Source: Ornithinibacillus bavariensis (GTDB lineage: Bacteria > Bacillota > Bacilli > Bacillales > Amphibacillaceae). Taken from it: a stretch of DNA of 64,000 bases. How positions within the stretch are numbered: position 1 is the stretch's first letter; the number at the start of each line of letters is the position of its first letter. Of this stretch, positions 27,916 through 36,750 are shown in pieces. Location of the stretch: NCBI RefSeq assembly GCF_018333235.1, contig NZ_BORP01000002.1, positions 372,001 to 436,000 of the forward strand. Direction: 5' to 3'. A program made the translations under genes and the position numbers. The notes under the pieces are model-generated. The model saw only the letters and a program-made list of their open reading frames with translations, had not been told where the DNA came from and did not search any database.

Positions 27916-29583
27916 CTAATCCCTTTTAGTTACTCCCTCTTTAAATGACAATGCTTTATTTATCAAATACTGCATAAAACGTTTTTCCTCTAATGTTTTT
28001 TCCTCTGTCCAATTTAAAATTGTTGCCAACTCAGTAGTTACGACATCAAGGGTTCGTTTTACTTTTTCCAAATCGAACAATAAGTAGCTCGTTCTTCGAT
28101 CATAAAAGTCGGATAATGAACTCACCATTTCATGATTTACCGTATAAGTTAATTCTCCCACTATATTACGTTGTTCTTTATCAGTTATATGTTGAAAACT
28201 GCTAATCGTAGCTAGTAGTATTTCTGTGTTGGAGCCATACCGGAATACGTAACGATTAATCTCTTCGTCTGTCAATCCAAGATTCTGATATTGTCGACTT
28301 AAAGTGTCAACGTAATTTAGTAGATCCCTTTCCGAGTAAAAATGGGAACCAGTTAGCTTAAGTTGGTCCGTTTTGGATGGAGTTTGTGCTTGATTGTTTT
28401 TTTTCTGAATGTATTGCATAACACGTTCAGCCATTTTTCGATAACCTGTTAACTTCCCACCTGCAATTGTTATAAGTCCAGAATCTGATTCAAAGATTTC
28501 GTCATGTCTAGATAACTCTGCAGGAGACTTACCATTCTCACCAATTAAAGGTCGTATCCCAGCCCAACTTGAAAGAATATCATCAACACTTAGCTGAATG
28601 CTAGGAAACATGTCCTTTAAGCACCCTAATAAATAATTTACTTCTGACAAATTAACTTGAATATCATCCATATCTTCTTCATATAAAGATTCAGTTGATC
28701 CTACATAAGTACGATTCCCAACAGGAATAACTGCTATCATTCTTCCTTTATGCTGAAAATAAATAGAGGATTGAACAGGTAAGGCTTCTCGGTCAAAAAC
28801 GATGTGAATCCCTTTTGCTAAAATCATATACTTACCAGAAATTGGCCGGTCCTTTTTTCGGACAATATCTACCCATGGACCTGCAGCATTAACAATATGT
28901 TTTCCATAAATAGAAAAAGTTGTCCCATTAATATGATCTTTCACTAGAATGCCAGATAGCTTGCCTTCTTCACTCTTTAAAAATTCAGTCATCTCGGCGT
29001 AATTAATGATAACTGCTCCTTTTGCGGATGCTGTTTTGGCCACTTCCATTGTAAGACGGCTGTCATCCGTTCTATACTCAACATAAACACCACTTCCTTT
29101 GACGGTATTCTCATTAAAAAGTGGTTCATTTTGTAACGTTTTCTTTTTACCGTATATTTTATGACGTTCGTCTTTTTTAACACCTGCTAGTCGATCATAA
29201 AGTGTTAGTCCTACCTTTAAGGTAAAAAGATTATAGGATTCCTTTTTGATTAATGGAAAATTCATTTTTATTGGGTAGACTAGATGAAGCGCATTATTAT
29301 ATACTATTTCTCTTTCAGAGCCTGTCTCCTTAACAACAGAAAAGTCATAGTTTTGTAGATATTTTAATCCACCATGTATCAACTTGCCTGATCGACTACT
29401 AGTTCCAGATGCGAAGTCCTTTCTATCTACCATAGCAACCTTTAGTCCACGACTAATTGCATCCAAAGCTATCCCGCTCCCTGTAATTCCACCTCCAATC
29501 ACAATTACATCAAAAACTTCTTCTCTTAAACAGCTAATAGTTTGTTCTCGTTCTAAAATTGAAAAAGATGAGGATTGTTTCAT
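27916..29583 (-). CDS. glpD: GlpD-family FAD-dependent polyol-phosphate dehydrogenase
   Basis: 555 aa, the length of bacillary GlpD. FAD-binding N-terminus DVIVIGGGITGSGIALDAIS (residues about 25-44) and the flavin motif ASGTSSRSGKLIHGGLKYL. The C-terminal DAO_C-type domain (about 400-520) is present. The family oxidises sn-glycerol 3-phosphate to DHAP and passes electrons to quinone, but members such as EryB act on erythritol phosphate. Here it is not beside glpF or glpK but with a polyol dehydrogenase and SorC regulators, so a tetritol-phosphate substrate is as likely as glycerol 3-phosphate. AAGGAGA precedes the start. A promoter and a putative operator lie upstream. Confidence 0.85.
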   Translation of the reverse strand: MKQSSSFSILEREQTISCLREEVFDVIVIGGGITGSGIALDAISRGLKVAMVDRKDFASGTSSRSGKLIHGGLKYLQNYDFSVVKETGSEREIVYNNALHLVYPIKMNFPLIKKESYNLFTLKVGLTLYDRLAGVKKDERHKIYGKKKTLQNEPLFNENTVKGSGVYVEYRTDDSRLTMEVAKTASAKGAVIINYAEMTEFLKSEEGKLSGILVKDHINGTTFSIYGKHIVNAAGPWVDIVRKKDRPISGKYMILAKGIHIVFDREALPVQSSIYFQHKGRMIAVIPVGNRTYVGSTESLYEEDMDDIQVNLSEVNYLLGCLKDMFPSIQLSVDDILSSWAGIRPLIGENGKSPAELSRHDEIFESDSGLITIAGGKLTGYRKMAERVMQYIQKKNNQAQTPSKTDQLKLTGSHFYSERDLLNYVDTLSRQYQNLGLTDEEINRYVFRYGSNTEILLATISSFQHITDKEQRNIVGELTYTVNHEMVSSLSDFYDRRTSYLLFDLEKVKRTLDVVTTELATILNWTEEKTLEEKRFMQYLINKALSFKEGVTKRD

Positions 29584-29610
29584 CAGAAGATTCTCCTTTA
29601 CGAAGGTGTT

Positions 29611-29642
29611 TTACATATGTTCATCAAGTGAACAATTGGTAA
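29611..29642. promoter_or_regulatory. Putative SorC operator before glpD
   Basis: Inverted repeat beginning TTAC and ending GTAA, with the inner half-sites TGTTCA (29618-29623) and TGAACA (29629-29634). It lies just downstream of the minus-strand -10 box and shares its TTAC..GTAA ends and size with the operators at 30813, 32884 and 39717. Its centre differs, so it may belong to the other SorC paralogue. Confidence 0.5.
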
Positions 29643-29652
29643 TTTTAATTGA

Positions 29653-29681
29653 ATTATAACTTTAGTATGATTCATAGTCAA
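29653..29681 (-). promoter_or_regulatory. Promoter of the glpD-polyol dehydrogenase operon
   Basis: On the minus strand: -35 TTGACT (29681-29676), 17-bp spacer, -10 TATAAT (29658-29653). Confidence 0.75.
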
Positions 29682-29817
29682 GGAAGGGCTTACATGTATG
29701 TCTTTAGTAATATTGTAAGCTGTAAAATAGAGAGAGGTTTATTTGAAAGGAGTTCCAATTATTTGATTATATGATATTATGTTTTGTATCCAAACATATG
29801 AAAGCAGGTGAACGAGA

Positions 29818-30762
29818 ATGGACATTCATGAAAGACGACTTTTATTAAAAGTTGCTAAACTTTACTATTTGGAAGGTTGGACTCAAAGCGAAATAGCGAA
29901 GAAGGTAAATAAGTCGAGGCCGATAATATCGAAGTTTTTGAAGCAAGCTAGGGAGGAAAAGATAGTTGAGATTTATATTAAGGATGAAACTATTCATACT
30001 GTCACATTAGAAAGATTGATAGAGAATAAATACGGATTAAAGGAAGTTATTGTGGTGTCTTCAGCTGGAGATGGGCCAGAAATGGTGATGCGCAAGCTAG
30101 GTAAAGCAGCTGCTGATTATATTACGAAAAAACTAGATCAGATTAAATCCCTGGGAATATCTTGGGGAAAGTCCGTACATTCCGTTATAGAAGCAATTGA
30201 TTTTCATGAGAAAAGTCATATCCATGTTACACCATTGATTGGAGGGATGGGACAAAATCATGTCTATTACCATTCAAATCATCTTACAATGCAAATGGCC
30301 CAAAAATTGAATACTTCTTCCTCTTACCTGTATGCCCCAGCGATCGTAGAAAGTGTTGATTTAAGAAATCAAATTATTAAATCAAAAGACATAAGCGATG
30401 TACTGAATAAAGGAAAATCAGTTGACATGGCTATTGTTGGAATAGGAAGTCCAAGCTACAATGCGACAATGAACGAGTTGGGTTATGTTACAGAAGAGGA
30501 GCAAGCAAGCTTAGTGGAATACGGGGCTATTGGCGACATTAATTCGACCTTCTATAATGATGATGGAATTGCGGTGAATCATTCGTTAAATGATAGAACA
30601 ATTGGAATAAACTTAAGTGAATTAAGAGATATACCAGAGGTACTAGCAGTTGTTAATGGCATTCACAAGGTAGAAGGATTGGATGTAGCATTACGTCATA
30701 ACTACTTATCAACCATTGTTTTAGATGATATAACAGCAAGAGCACTTACACTAATTAAATAG
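29818..30762 (+). CDS. SorC-family sugar-binding transcriptional regulator (copy 2)
   Basis: 314 aa. HTH at about residues 18-52 (YYLEGWTQSEIAKKVNKSRP), effector domain with SLGISWGKSVHSVIEAID, IVGIGSPSY and GAIGDINSTFYNDDG. It is very similar to the copy at 25868 over its whole length. AGGTG lies 8 bases before the ATG. It is directly upstream of the glucitol-type PTS operon and divergent from glpD, so it is the best candidate to bind the 31-bp operator repeated in this region. Its ligand would be the phosphorylated polyol or its keto product. Confidence 0.92.
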   Translation: MDIHERRLLLKVAKLYYLEGWTQSEIAKKVNKSRPIISKFLKQAREEKIVEIYIKDETIHTVTLERLIENKYGLKEVIVVSSAGDGPEMVMRKLGKAAADYITKKLDQIKSLGISWGKSVHSVIEAIDFHEKSHIHVTPLIGGMGQNHVYYHSNHLTMQMAQKLNTSSSYLYAPAIVESVDLRNQIIKSKDISDVLNKGKSVDMAIVGIGSPSYNATMNELGYVTEEEQASLVEYGAIGDINSTFYNDDGIAVNHSLNDRTIGINLSELRDIPEVLAVVNGIHKVEGLDVALRHNYLSTIVLDDITARALTLIK

Positions 30763-30778
30763 ATTACAAGAATAAGTA

Positions 30779-30807
30779 TTGACAACTTTTTGAAAGCGCT
30801 TTATTAT
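30779..30807 (+). promoter_or_regulatory. Promoter of gutM-srlA-srlE with cre site in the spacer
   Basis: -35 TTGACA (30779-30784), 17-bp spacer, -10 TATTAT (30802-30807). A cre-like site TGAAAGCGCTTTAT (30791-30804) overlaps spacer and -10, so CcpA would block RNA polymerase when glucose is present. Confidence 0.8.
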
Positions 30808-30812
30808 TGTTT

Positions 30813-30843
30813 TAACAAATGTACCAACAAGTTACTTATGTAA
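30813..30843. promoter_or_regulatory. SorC-type operator O1
   Basis: Matches the 31-bp palindromic core at 32884-32914 at 25 of 31 positions (ACAAATGTA, CAAC, GTTAC and TGTAA conserved). It covers the expected transcription start. Confidence 0.7.
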
Positions 30844-30854
30844 AGAGGGATGTT

Positions 30855-31253
30855 ATGTGGGGTAAATTTATTATAATTTTTGCTTTAATCTGGGGATTAC
30901 AGTTTCTTTTAACGCAACTCCAAGTAAAACAATATCAATCCCAAATTAAAGAGTTTACAAAAAGAAAGTCTGGTTATTTAGGAACGGGATATTACAAAAA
31001 AAGATTAGGAACAGGAGCATTGGTTTTATTAGTTTGCGATGAACAGCTAGAAATAGTTGAAGCAAAGATAATGAAGGGAATTACTGTATTTGCTAGATTC
31101 AGAGATAAAAAAGAACTTATTGGAAAGAGCTTATTGCAAAGTAAGGATTCTGAATATTTGACCAATATGGAAAGAAATGCTCTGGTCGGTGCGGTACAAA
31201 TGATTGAAAAAGAAATAAACAAAAGGAAGGGGAATGAAGCATGGATTTCTTAA
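30855..31253 (+). CDS. gutM: Glucitol operon activator-like protein GutM
   Basis: 132 aa. One N-terminal membrane segment (FIIIFALIWGLQFLLTQL, about residues 5-22), then a basic cytoplasmic part with KRKSGYLGTGYYKKRLG and GRxK-like elements of the GutM family. In enterics GutM activates the glucitol operon; in Firmicutes it travels with srlA. ATG 30855 (AGAGGGA before it) is preferred to the ATG at 30819, which lies inside the operator and close to the transcription start. Its stop overlaps the start of srlA by 13 bases. Confidence 0.85.
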   Translation: MWGKFIIIFALIWGLQFLLTQLQVKQYQSQIKEFTKRKSGYLGTGYYKKRLGTGALVLLVCDEQLEIVEAKIMKGITVFARFRDKKELIGKSLLQSKDSEYLTNMERNALVGAVQMIEKEINKRKGNEAWIS

Positions 31254-31771
31254 TTTCGATTGCGGAAGGATTTATAGGTATGTTCCAAGAAGGCGGAGAA
31301 ACATTTATGGGACTAGTTACTGGAATTATTCCTATGCTAGTCGTATTAATTACAGCCGTCAATGCTCTAGTAAGATTTATTGGAGAAGAAAGAGTTAATA
31401 GATTTGCTCAAAAATGTACAAAATACTTTGTTCTTCGTTATACTATTTTCCCGTTCTTGGCGGTTTTCTTCTTAACAAATCCGATGTGCTATACTTTTGG
31501 GCGGTTCTTGCCAGAAAAGCAAAAACCAGCGTTTTACGATTCAGCAGTTTCCTTTGTACATCCAATAACAGGATTATTTCCACATGCAAATCCAGCTGAA
31601 TTATTTGTTTGGATGGGTGTGGCTGCAGGAATTACCGAACTAGGACTTTCGCTTGGTCCTTTAGCAATGCGATTTATGATTGTTGGTATTATTGTAATTT
31701 TATTACGAGGTATTGTTACTGAATTCATTACAGATCGAATGATGAAAAGCAGAGTGAAAAATGCAGCTTAA
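31241..31771 (+). CDS. srlA: PTS glucitol/sorbitol-type EIIC subunit
   Basis: 176 aa integral membrane protein with the IIC-Gut signature (LTNPMCYTFGRFLPEKQKPAFYDS, about residues 85-108, quoted by its ends; GLFPHANPAELFVW). About three to four membrane segments. Together with SrlE it forms the translocation channel and phosphorylates the incoming polyol. RBS GGAAGGGG. Overlaps gutM, so it is translationally coupled. Confidence 0.95.
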   Translation: MDFLISIAEGFIGMFQEGGETFMGLVTGIIPMLVVLITAVNALVRFIGEERVNRFAQKCTKYFVLRYTIFPFLAVFFLTNPMCYTFGRFLPEKQKPAFYDSAVSFVHPITGLFPHANPAELFVWMGVAAGITELGLSLGPLAMRFMIVGIIVILLRGIVTEFITDRMMKSRVKNAA

Positions 31772-31800
31772 TAGTGGAATTTATCGAAGGAGGTTAAGCT

Positions 31801-32838
31801 ATGAGTGAATTTAAATCTGTTAAGATTGTCAAAGGTTCCTCGGGTTGGGGAGGGCCGTTAATTATAACTCCAAGTGATAAACAAAAATATATTATCTCGG
31901 TTACAGGTGGTGGAATCCATAAGGTTGCGCAAGAGATTGCAGACCGCACAGGAGGTATAGCAATTGATGGATTTGAAAAGTCTGTCCCGAAAGAGGAAAT
32001 TGCCGCAGCAGTAATTAACTGTGGTGGAACTGCTAGAAGTGGTGTGTATCCTCGAATGGGTGTAAAAACAATTAACACATTCAGTAATTCACCTTCAGGA
32101 CCATTATTAAAGTTTATCAAAGAGGACAATTTTGTTTCTGGTGTAGATGTACAAAATATACAAGATGTAAGTGGAGAGGAAAACATTGCTGCAGCTGTGG
32201 ATAAGGGTGATACTTCATTAATGGACAAACAGGTTGCACAACAAGTTAAAGCAGAAGCTAAAGCTAAAGTAGCTGCACAAAATGGTAGTGGCAAGAAAGC
32301 TAATCCAATTATGAAATTTATTGAGGTTCTAGGAAATAAGGTGGGGAATGTCGTCAGTATCTTTTTCCAATCTGGCCGAGATACAATTGAAACGATAATT
32401 AAAAATATTTTACCATTCATGGCTTTTGTAAGTGCATTAATGGGAATCATCACTTTTACTGGTATCGGTGATTTAATTGCTAATTTTGTAGCACCTATGG
32501 CTACTAGTTTAATAGGTATGTTAATTCTCTCCTTAGTTGCAGCAATTCCAGTAATTTCACCTTTACTAGCGCCCGGTGCAGTTATTGCACAGGTTGTAGG
32601 GGTATTAATAGGTGTAGAAATCGCGAATGGAAATATTCCTCCACAAATGGCATTGCCAGCTTTATTTGCCATTAACCCACAAGTAGGAACAGACTTTGTT
32701 CCAGTTGGTCTCACCTTAGGTGAGGCAGATCCGGAAACGATTGAAGTAGGCGTACCTGCTGTACTATTCTCTCGCTTAATAACCGGGCCTGCTGCAGTAA
32801 TTATTGCGTATTTTGCTAGTTTCGGTTTATATAGTTAA
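31801..32838 (+). CDS. srlE: PTS glucitol/sorbitol-type EIIBC subunit
   Basis: 345 aa. The N-terminal IIB domain (about residues 1-150) contains the phospho-cysteine in VINCGGTARSGVYPRMGV. The C-terminal half is membrane-embedded (about 190-345), with NPQVGTDFVPVGLTLGEADP typical of the family. RBS GGAGG 5 bases before the ATG. The operon ends here or reads through into srlB, which has its own promoter in the 101-base gap. Family members carry glucitol, but the neighbouring enzymes suggest another polyol. Confidence 0.95.
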   Translation: MSEFKSVKIVKGSSGWGGPLIITPSDKQKYIISVTGGGIHKVAQEIADRTGGIAIDGFEKSVPKEEIAAAVINCGGTARSGVYPRMGVKTINTFSNSPSGPLLKFIKEDNFVSGVDVQNIQDVSGEENIAAAVDKGDTSLMDKQVAQQVKAEAKAKVAAQNGSGKKANPIMKFIEVLGNKVGNVVSIFFQSGRDTIETIIKNILPFMAFVSALMGIITFTGIGDLIANFVAPMATSLIGMLILSLVAAIPVISPLLAPGAVIAQVVGVLIGVEIANGNIPPQMALPALFAINPQVGTDFVPVGLTLGEADPETIEVGVPAVLFSRLITGPAAVIIAYFASFGLYS

Positions 32839-32855
32839 CTATTTAGACATCTTTA

Positions 32856-32884
32856 TTGACGGCTAAAAGAAAGCGCTTTATAAT
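32856..32884 (+). promoter_or_regulatory. Promoter of srlB and the SAF-domain oxidoreductase, with cre site
   Basis: -35 TTGACG (32856-32861), 17-bp spacer, -10 TATAAT (32879-32884). A cre-like AGAAAGCGCTTTAT (32868-32881) lies over spacer and -10, the same arrangement as at 30779. Confidence 0.8.
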
Positions 32885-32916
32885 TACAAATGTAACAACT
32901 TGTTACATTTGTAATT
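32882..32916. promoter_or_regulatory. SorC-type operator O2, perfect 35-bp palindrome
   Basis: Two 17-bp arms (32882-32898 and 32900-32916) are perfectly complementary around one central C. The core half-site is TTACAAATGTAACAA. It overlaps the -10 box and start site. This is the best copy of the motif and serves as reference for the others. Confidence 0.85.
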
Positions 32917-32939
32917 TTCTTTTATAGGAGTGTGGTAAA

Positions 32940-33305
32940 ATGAGTGAGTTTTTACAGTTAAATGTTGTTGAAATAGGGGAAGAAGCACTGTTTATGTTTG
33001 AAGAGTCTATGATGATTTTATTTAATGACACTGTACCAGCTGACTTGAAAGGAATTTCTGTTATTCATGATAACAGAAATATTACGGAAGAGATCAAAGC
33101 TGGAGATGAGATGGTAATTGGAAATGAAAGCTTTAAGATACTATTTGTTGGAGATAAGGCGAACGAAACATTACAAGAGCTTGGACATGCAACCATTAAT
33201 TTTAATGGTGAAACTAGTTCCGAATTACCTGGGACCATCTGTACGGAAAAAAAAGCAATCCCAGAGATAACGGGTAATTCTGTTATTTCTTTTCATAGAA
33301 GATAA
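32940..33305 (+). CDS. srlB: PTS glucitol/sorbitol-type EIIA subunit
   Basis: 121 aa. Soluble IIA-Gut: a phospho-histidine is probably in KGISVIHDN (about residue 44), and the C-terminal family signature ELGHATINFNG plus ELPGTI (about 81-103) is present. It passes phosphate from HPr to SrlE. RBS TAGGAGTG. It is on its own promoter with the oxidoreductase 17-26 bases downstream, separate from srlA-srlE. Confidence 0.93.
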   Translation: MSEFLQLNVVEIGEEALFMFEESMMILFNDTVPADLKGISVIHDNRNITEEIKAGDEMVIGNESFKILFVGDKANETLQELGHATINFNGETSSELPGTICTEKKAIPEITGNSVISFHRR

Positions 33306-33331
33306 TTTTAAACAGCCAAGGGGTGGAGAAT

Positions 33332-34621
33332 ATGTTAAATATTAATAGAAAGCTAGCGAAACTGGAAAGTGAAGGATCCTACATTCGAGTTGGTCTAGTA
33401 GGTGCTGGACAAATGGGAAGAGGGATGATTTCCCAGATTGAAAGTATGAAAGGTATGCGTGTTGTTATTACAGCTGATTTAGCAATTGAAAATATAACGA
33501 ATGCATATAAACATGCTGGTGTCGCTGTAACTGAAATTGTTTGCACAAATGATATAAAGGAAGCTTCTGCAGCAGTTCAAGCAAACAAAGTAGTGGCAAC
33601 AACAGACATGAAATTAGTTACTTCATTACACGAAGTTGATGTTGTTGTTGATGCAACTGGCGTTCCAAATATTGGTGCTGAAATCGCTTGGGATACAATA
33701 TTAAACAGAAAGCATATCGTTATGCTTAACGTTGAAGCGGATGTGACAGTTGGACCTTTGCTTAAGAAAATGGCTGATGCAAGTGGTGTCGTATATACTG
33801 GATCTGCTGGTGATGAGCCTGGTGCCATTATGGAGCTTTATGATTTTGCTGATGCTATGGGCTTTGAAATCGTAGCTCTTGGAAAGGGAAAAAATAATCC
33901 ATTGAATTTAGAAGCTAACCCAACAACAGCGGAAGCAGAGGCTAAGGCGAAAGGCTCGTCCCCAAAAATGCTTGCGTCTTTCCAGGATGGAACAAAAACA
34001 ATGGTGGAGATGAATGCTGTTGCGAATGCTACCGGTTTTTTACCTGATCAACCAGGTATGCATGGCTTTGAAGGAACCGTTCAAGATCTTCCGGGAATTT
34101 TTCTTGAAAAAGAAAAAGGAGGAAAATTAAACGGAAGAAGGATTGTAGACTTTGTTAACGGTGTGGCGCCAGGTGTTTTTGCAATTATTGCCTCAGATAA
34201 ACAAGAAGTAAATGCTGAAATGAAATATTTAAAAATGGGTGACGGGCCGAACTATGTTTTATTCCGTCCTTATCATTTAACGAGCTTGGAAACACCTCTA
34301 TCTATTGCGAAAGCTTATTTTGATAAAGAAGCTACTATTGCACCTTATTTCGGATTGCAGGGCGAAACAGTTACAGTTGCAAAGAAGGACTTAGAAGCTG
34401 GGGAACATTTAGATACGATTGGTGGATATACTGTTTACGGGAAATTGCTGAAAGCTACAGAAGCAAAACAGCAAAATGCACTTCCACTTGGACTTGTCGA
34501 TTCTAATGTTATATTAAAACGACCAATTAAAAAGGGAGAAATCATCACCTATGCTGATATTGAACAAACAAAAGAATCTACTATTTGGAAATTACGATCG
34601 ATTCAAGATAGGATGTTTTAA
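33332..34621 (+). CDS. NAD(P)-dependent oxidoreductase with SAF domain, DXR-like (DRL) family
   Basis: 429 aa. An N-terminal homoserine-dehydrogenase-like Rossmann domain (GLVGAGQMGRGM, residues 21-32; VVVDATGVPNIGAEIA; MLNVEADVTVG) is followed by a catalytic middle domain (GDEPGAIMELYDFADAMGFE, GKGKNNPLN) and a C-terminal SAF domain (about 365-425, LPLGLVDSNVILKRPIKKGE). Homologues are often misnamed FlgA or homoserine dehydrogenase. The Brucella DRL enzyme of this architecture converts 1-deoxyxylulose 5-phosphate to methylerythritol 4-phosphate, and related DRL-like oxidoreductases are uncharacterised. ATG 33332 has AGGGGTGG upstream. Here, inside a polyol PTS operon, it would more likely run in the catabolic direction. 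The architecture is sure; the reaction is inference. Confidence 0.8.
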   Translation: MLNINRKLAKLESEGSYIRVGLVGAGQMGRGMISQIESMKGMRVVITADLAIENITNAYKHAGVAVTEIVCTNDIKEASAAVQANKVVATTDMKLVTSLHEVDVVVDATGVPNIGAEIAWDTILNRKHIVMLNVEADVTVGPLLKKMADASGVVYTGSAGDEPGAIMELYDFADAMGFEIVALGKGKNNPLNLEANPTTAEAEAKAKGSSPKMLASFQDGTKTMVEMNAVANATGFLPDQPGMHGFEGTVQDLPGIFLEKEKGGKLNGRRIVDFVNGVAPGVFAIIASDKQEVNAEMKYLKMGDGPNYVLFRPYHLTSLETPLSIAKAYFDKEATIAPYFGLQGETVTVAKKDLEAGEHLDTIGGYTVYGKLLKATEAKQQNALPLGLVDSNVILKRPIKKGEIITYADIEQTKESTIWKLRSIQDRMF

Positions 34622-34668
34622 TAGATAGTAGATTGTACTCAATACGTAACTAAAGAATAATTGATTGC

Positions 34669-34698
34669 TGTTTTGCGTTTCAGCAAAACATATTTTTA
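34669..34698 (+). terminator. Terminator after the SAF oxidoreductase
   Basis: TGTTTTGC (34669-34676) pairs with GCAAAACA (34683-34690), followed by TATTTTTA. It overlaps the next promoter. Confidence 0.6.
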
Positions 34699-34702
34699 TA
34701 CA
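34673..34702 (+). promoter_or_regulatory. Weak promoter of the dehydrogenase-complex operon
   Basis: -35 TTGCGT (34673-34678), 18-bp spacer, -10 TATACA (34697-34702). It is placed relative to the operator half-site at 34710 as in the other promoters of this island. Confidence 0.45.
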
Positions 34703-34709
34703 CATTCTT

Positions 34710-34740
34710 TTACAAATGTAACAGATTCGAACGGATGAAA
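34710..34740. promoter_or_regulatory. SorC-type operator O3, one strong half-site
   Basis: TTACAAATGTAACA (34710-34723) is identical to the left half of the perfect operator. The right half is degenerate. Confidence 0.6.
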
Positions 34741-34755
34741 AGGGAGTTGGGGTGA

Positions 34756-35742
34756 ATGGATATGCTAAAATTAAACGTTCCAAATTCAATTACAAATGAT
34801 AAATTAATAGACCTTTATAAACAAATGTGGCAAATCCGTCTATTTGATGAAAAAGTAGATGAGTTTTTTGCAAAAGGAATGATTCATGGTACAACACACT
34901 TAGCGGTTGGCCAAGAGGCAAGTGCTGCAGGGGTTTGTGCGCTGCTTACTGTAGAGGATAAAATTACAAGCACACACCGAGGTCATGGACATTGTATCGC
35001 AAAAGGCGCAACACCAGATAAAATGATGGCTGAGTTATTCGGTAGAACAACAGGTTATTGTAAAGGAAAAGGTGGATCCATGCATATTGCAGACGTGGAA
35101 ATGGGGAACCTTGGAGCTAACGGAATAGTGGCTGGAGGAATACCACTTGCAGTAGGGTCTGCCTTGACTGCGAAAATGAAGCGTCTTGATTATGTAACGG
35201 TTTGCTTTTTTGGTGATGGAGCAACAAATGAGGGAAGTTTTCATGAGGCAGTGAATCTTGCATCTATTTGGGATTTACCGGTTATATTTGTGTGTGAAAA
35301 CAACCAGTATGGAATGTCAGGATCAGTTAAAGAGATGACAAGAGTTGAAAATATTGCCGACCGAGCACAAGCATACGGTATTCCTGGAGAAGTCGCAGAT
35401 GGTAACGACATTATTGCCATGATGAACGTAACGGATAAAGCAATTAAACGCGCCCGAAGTGGAGAAGGTCCAACCTTAATCGAGGCAAAAACATATCGTT
35501 GGAAAGGACATTCCAAGAGTGATGCGAAGAAATACCGTACGCGTGACGAAGAACAAGAGTGGCGCAAGAAGGATCCAATTAAACGTTATAAAGAAGTATT
35601 AATAGAGGCTGGATTGTTAACAGAAGAAAAGGCAGAAGAAGTTCGTCTTGCTGTAAAAAAAGAAATTGAGGATGCTGTTAAATTTGCTGAAGCTAGTCCA
35701 CAACCAACATTAAATGATCTTTTAACAGATGTGTATGCGTAG
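34756..35742 (+). CDS. acoA: Acetoin/2-oxoacid dehydrogenase E1 component, alpha subunit
   Basis: 328 aa, thiamine-diphosphate dependent. The ThDP motif begins GDGATNEGSFHEA (GDG at residues 153-155) and ends in ENN near 183. THRGHGHCIAKG and the phosphorylation-loop-like WKGHSKSDAKKYRTRDE are typical of AcoA/PdhA. Length and GMIHGTTHLAVGQEA near the N-terminus suit the acetoin-dehydrogenase branch. With AcoB it cleaves an alpha-hydroxyketone or 2-oxoacid and loads the acyl group on E2 lipoate. No AcoR or sigma-54 promoter is nearby; instead a SorC operator precedes it, so its substrate is probably an intermediate of the polyol pathway. Confidence 0.88.
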   Translation: MDMLKLNVPNSITNDKLIDLYKQMWQIRLFDEKVDEFFAKGMIHGTTHLAVGQEASAAGVCALLTVEDKITSTHRGHGHCIAKGATPDKMMAELFGRTTGYCKGKGGSMHIADVEMGNLGANGIVAGGIPLAVGSALTAKMKRLDYVTVCFFGDGATNEGSFHEAVNLASIWDLPVIFVCENNQYGMSGSVKEMTRVENIADRAQAYGIPGEVADGNDIIAMMNVTDKAIKRARSGEGPTLIEAKTYRWKGHSKSDAKKYRTRDEEQEWRKKDPIKRYKEVLIEAGLLTEEKAEEVRLAVKKEIEDAVKFAEASPQPTLNDLLTDVYA

Positions 35743-35754
35743 GAGGGGATAATA

Positions 35755-36738
35755 ATGAGGGAGATTACTTATTTAGAAGCTGTACGTGAAGCAATGAGTA
35801 TAGAAATGCGTAAAAATGAGGACGTATACATTTTAGGGGAAGATATTGGTGTATATGGTGGGGCATTTGGTGTAACCCGCGGAATGATTGAAGAATTTGG
35901 TCCGGAGCGCGTGCGCAACACTCCAATTAGTGAAGCTGGTATTGCAGGTGCCGCTGTAGGCTCAGCACTAACTGGAATGCGACCAATTTTGGAAATACAG
36001 TTCTCTGACTTTATTACAATCGCACTAGATCAAATGGTTAACCAAGCTGCGAAAATACGTTATATGTATGGTGGAAAAGGAAAAGTACCAATGGTGCTAA
36101 GAACACCCAGTGGATCTGGTACAGGAGCTGCCGCCCAGCATTCTCAAAGTCTAGAGGCTTGGGTTGCGCATATCCCTGGATTAAAAGTAGTTCAACCATC
36201 AACTGCCTATGATGCTAAAGGGCTGTTAAAGGCAGCAATGGATGATGACAACCCGGTAATTTTTTACGAGCATAAATTACTTTATAAAACGTCATCCGAA
36301 GTTCCAGAAGAGGAATACAGTATTCCTTTGGGAAAGGCAGATATTAAACGTGAGGGTTCGGATGTAACCATCGTAGCAACAGCAATAATGGTTCATAAGG
36401 CATTAGAAGCAGCTAAAGAGCTAGATAAAGAAGGAATTAGTGTAGAGGTAGTTGATCCACGTACTATCGTACCACTTGATAAAGAAACAATTGTCAATTC
36501 GGTTAAGAAAACAGGTAAGCTTATCGTCGTACATGAAGCCGTAAAACGTGGAGGAATTGGTGGGGAAATTGCGAGTGTTGTAGCGGAAAGTGAAGCATTT
36601 GATTATCTGGATGCTCCAATTAAACGCTTAGGGGGAGCTGAATCACCAGTGCCTTACAATCCAGAATTGGAAAGAGCACATATTCCACAAGTTCCAGACA
36701 TTATTACAGCTGTTAAAGAAACACTAAACCGAGCGTAA
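35755..36738 (+). CDS. acoB: Acetoin/2-oxoacid dehydrogenase E1 component, beta subunit
   Basis: 327 aa, the family length. [16 protein letters not shown] (residues about 28-43), [19 protein letters not shown] and the IEVQFSDF-like ILEIQFSDF are conserved features of E1-beta. The C-terminal half ([15 protein letters not shown]) is the transketolase C domain. It forms the alpha2-beta2 E1 with the product of the gene 12 bases upstream. RBS AGGAGGGG. Confidence 0.92.
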   Translation: MREITYLEAVREAMSIEMRKNEDVYILGEDIGVYGGAFGVTRGMIEEFGPERVRNTPISEAGIAGAAVGSALTGMRPILEIQFSDFITIALDQMVNQAAKIRYMYGGKGKVPMVLRTPSGSGTGAAAQHSQSLEAWVAHIPGLKVVQPSTAYDAKGLLKAAMDDDNPVIFYEHKLLYKTSSEVPEEEYSIPLGKADIKREGSDVTIVATAIMVHKALEAAKELDKEGISVEVVDPRTIVPLDKETIVNSVKKTGKLIVVHEAVKRGGIGGEIASVVAESEAFDYLDAPIKRLGGAESPVPYNPELERAHIPQVPDIITAVKETLNRA

Positions 36739-36750
36739 GGAGGGATCAGC

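Noticed and set aside
31794-32714. 306-aa minus-strand ORF opposite srlE
   Set aside because: Composition is rich in Ser/Thr/Pro/Ile from the antisense of a membrane gene; no RBS. srlE has clear family motifs in the same place.
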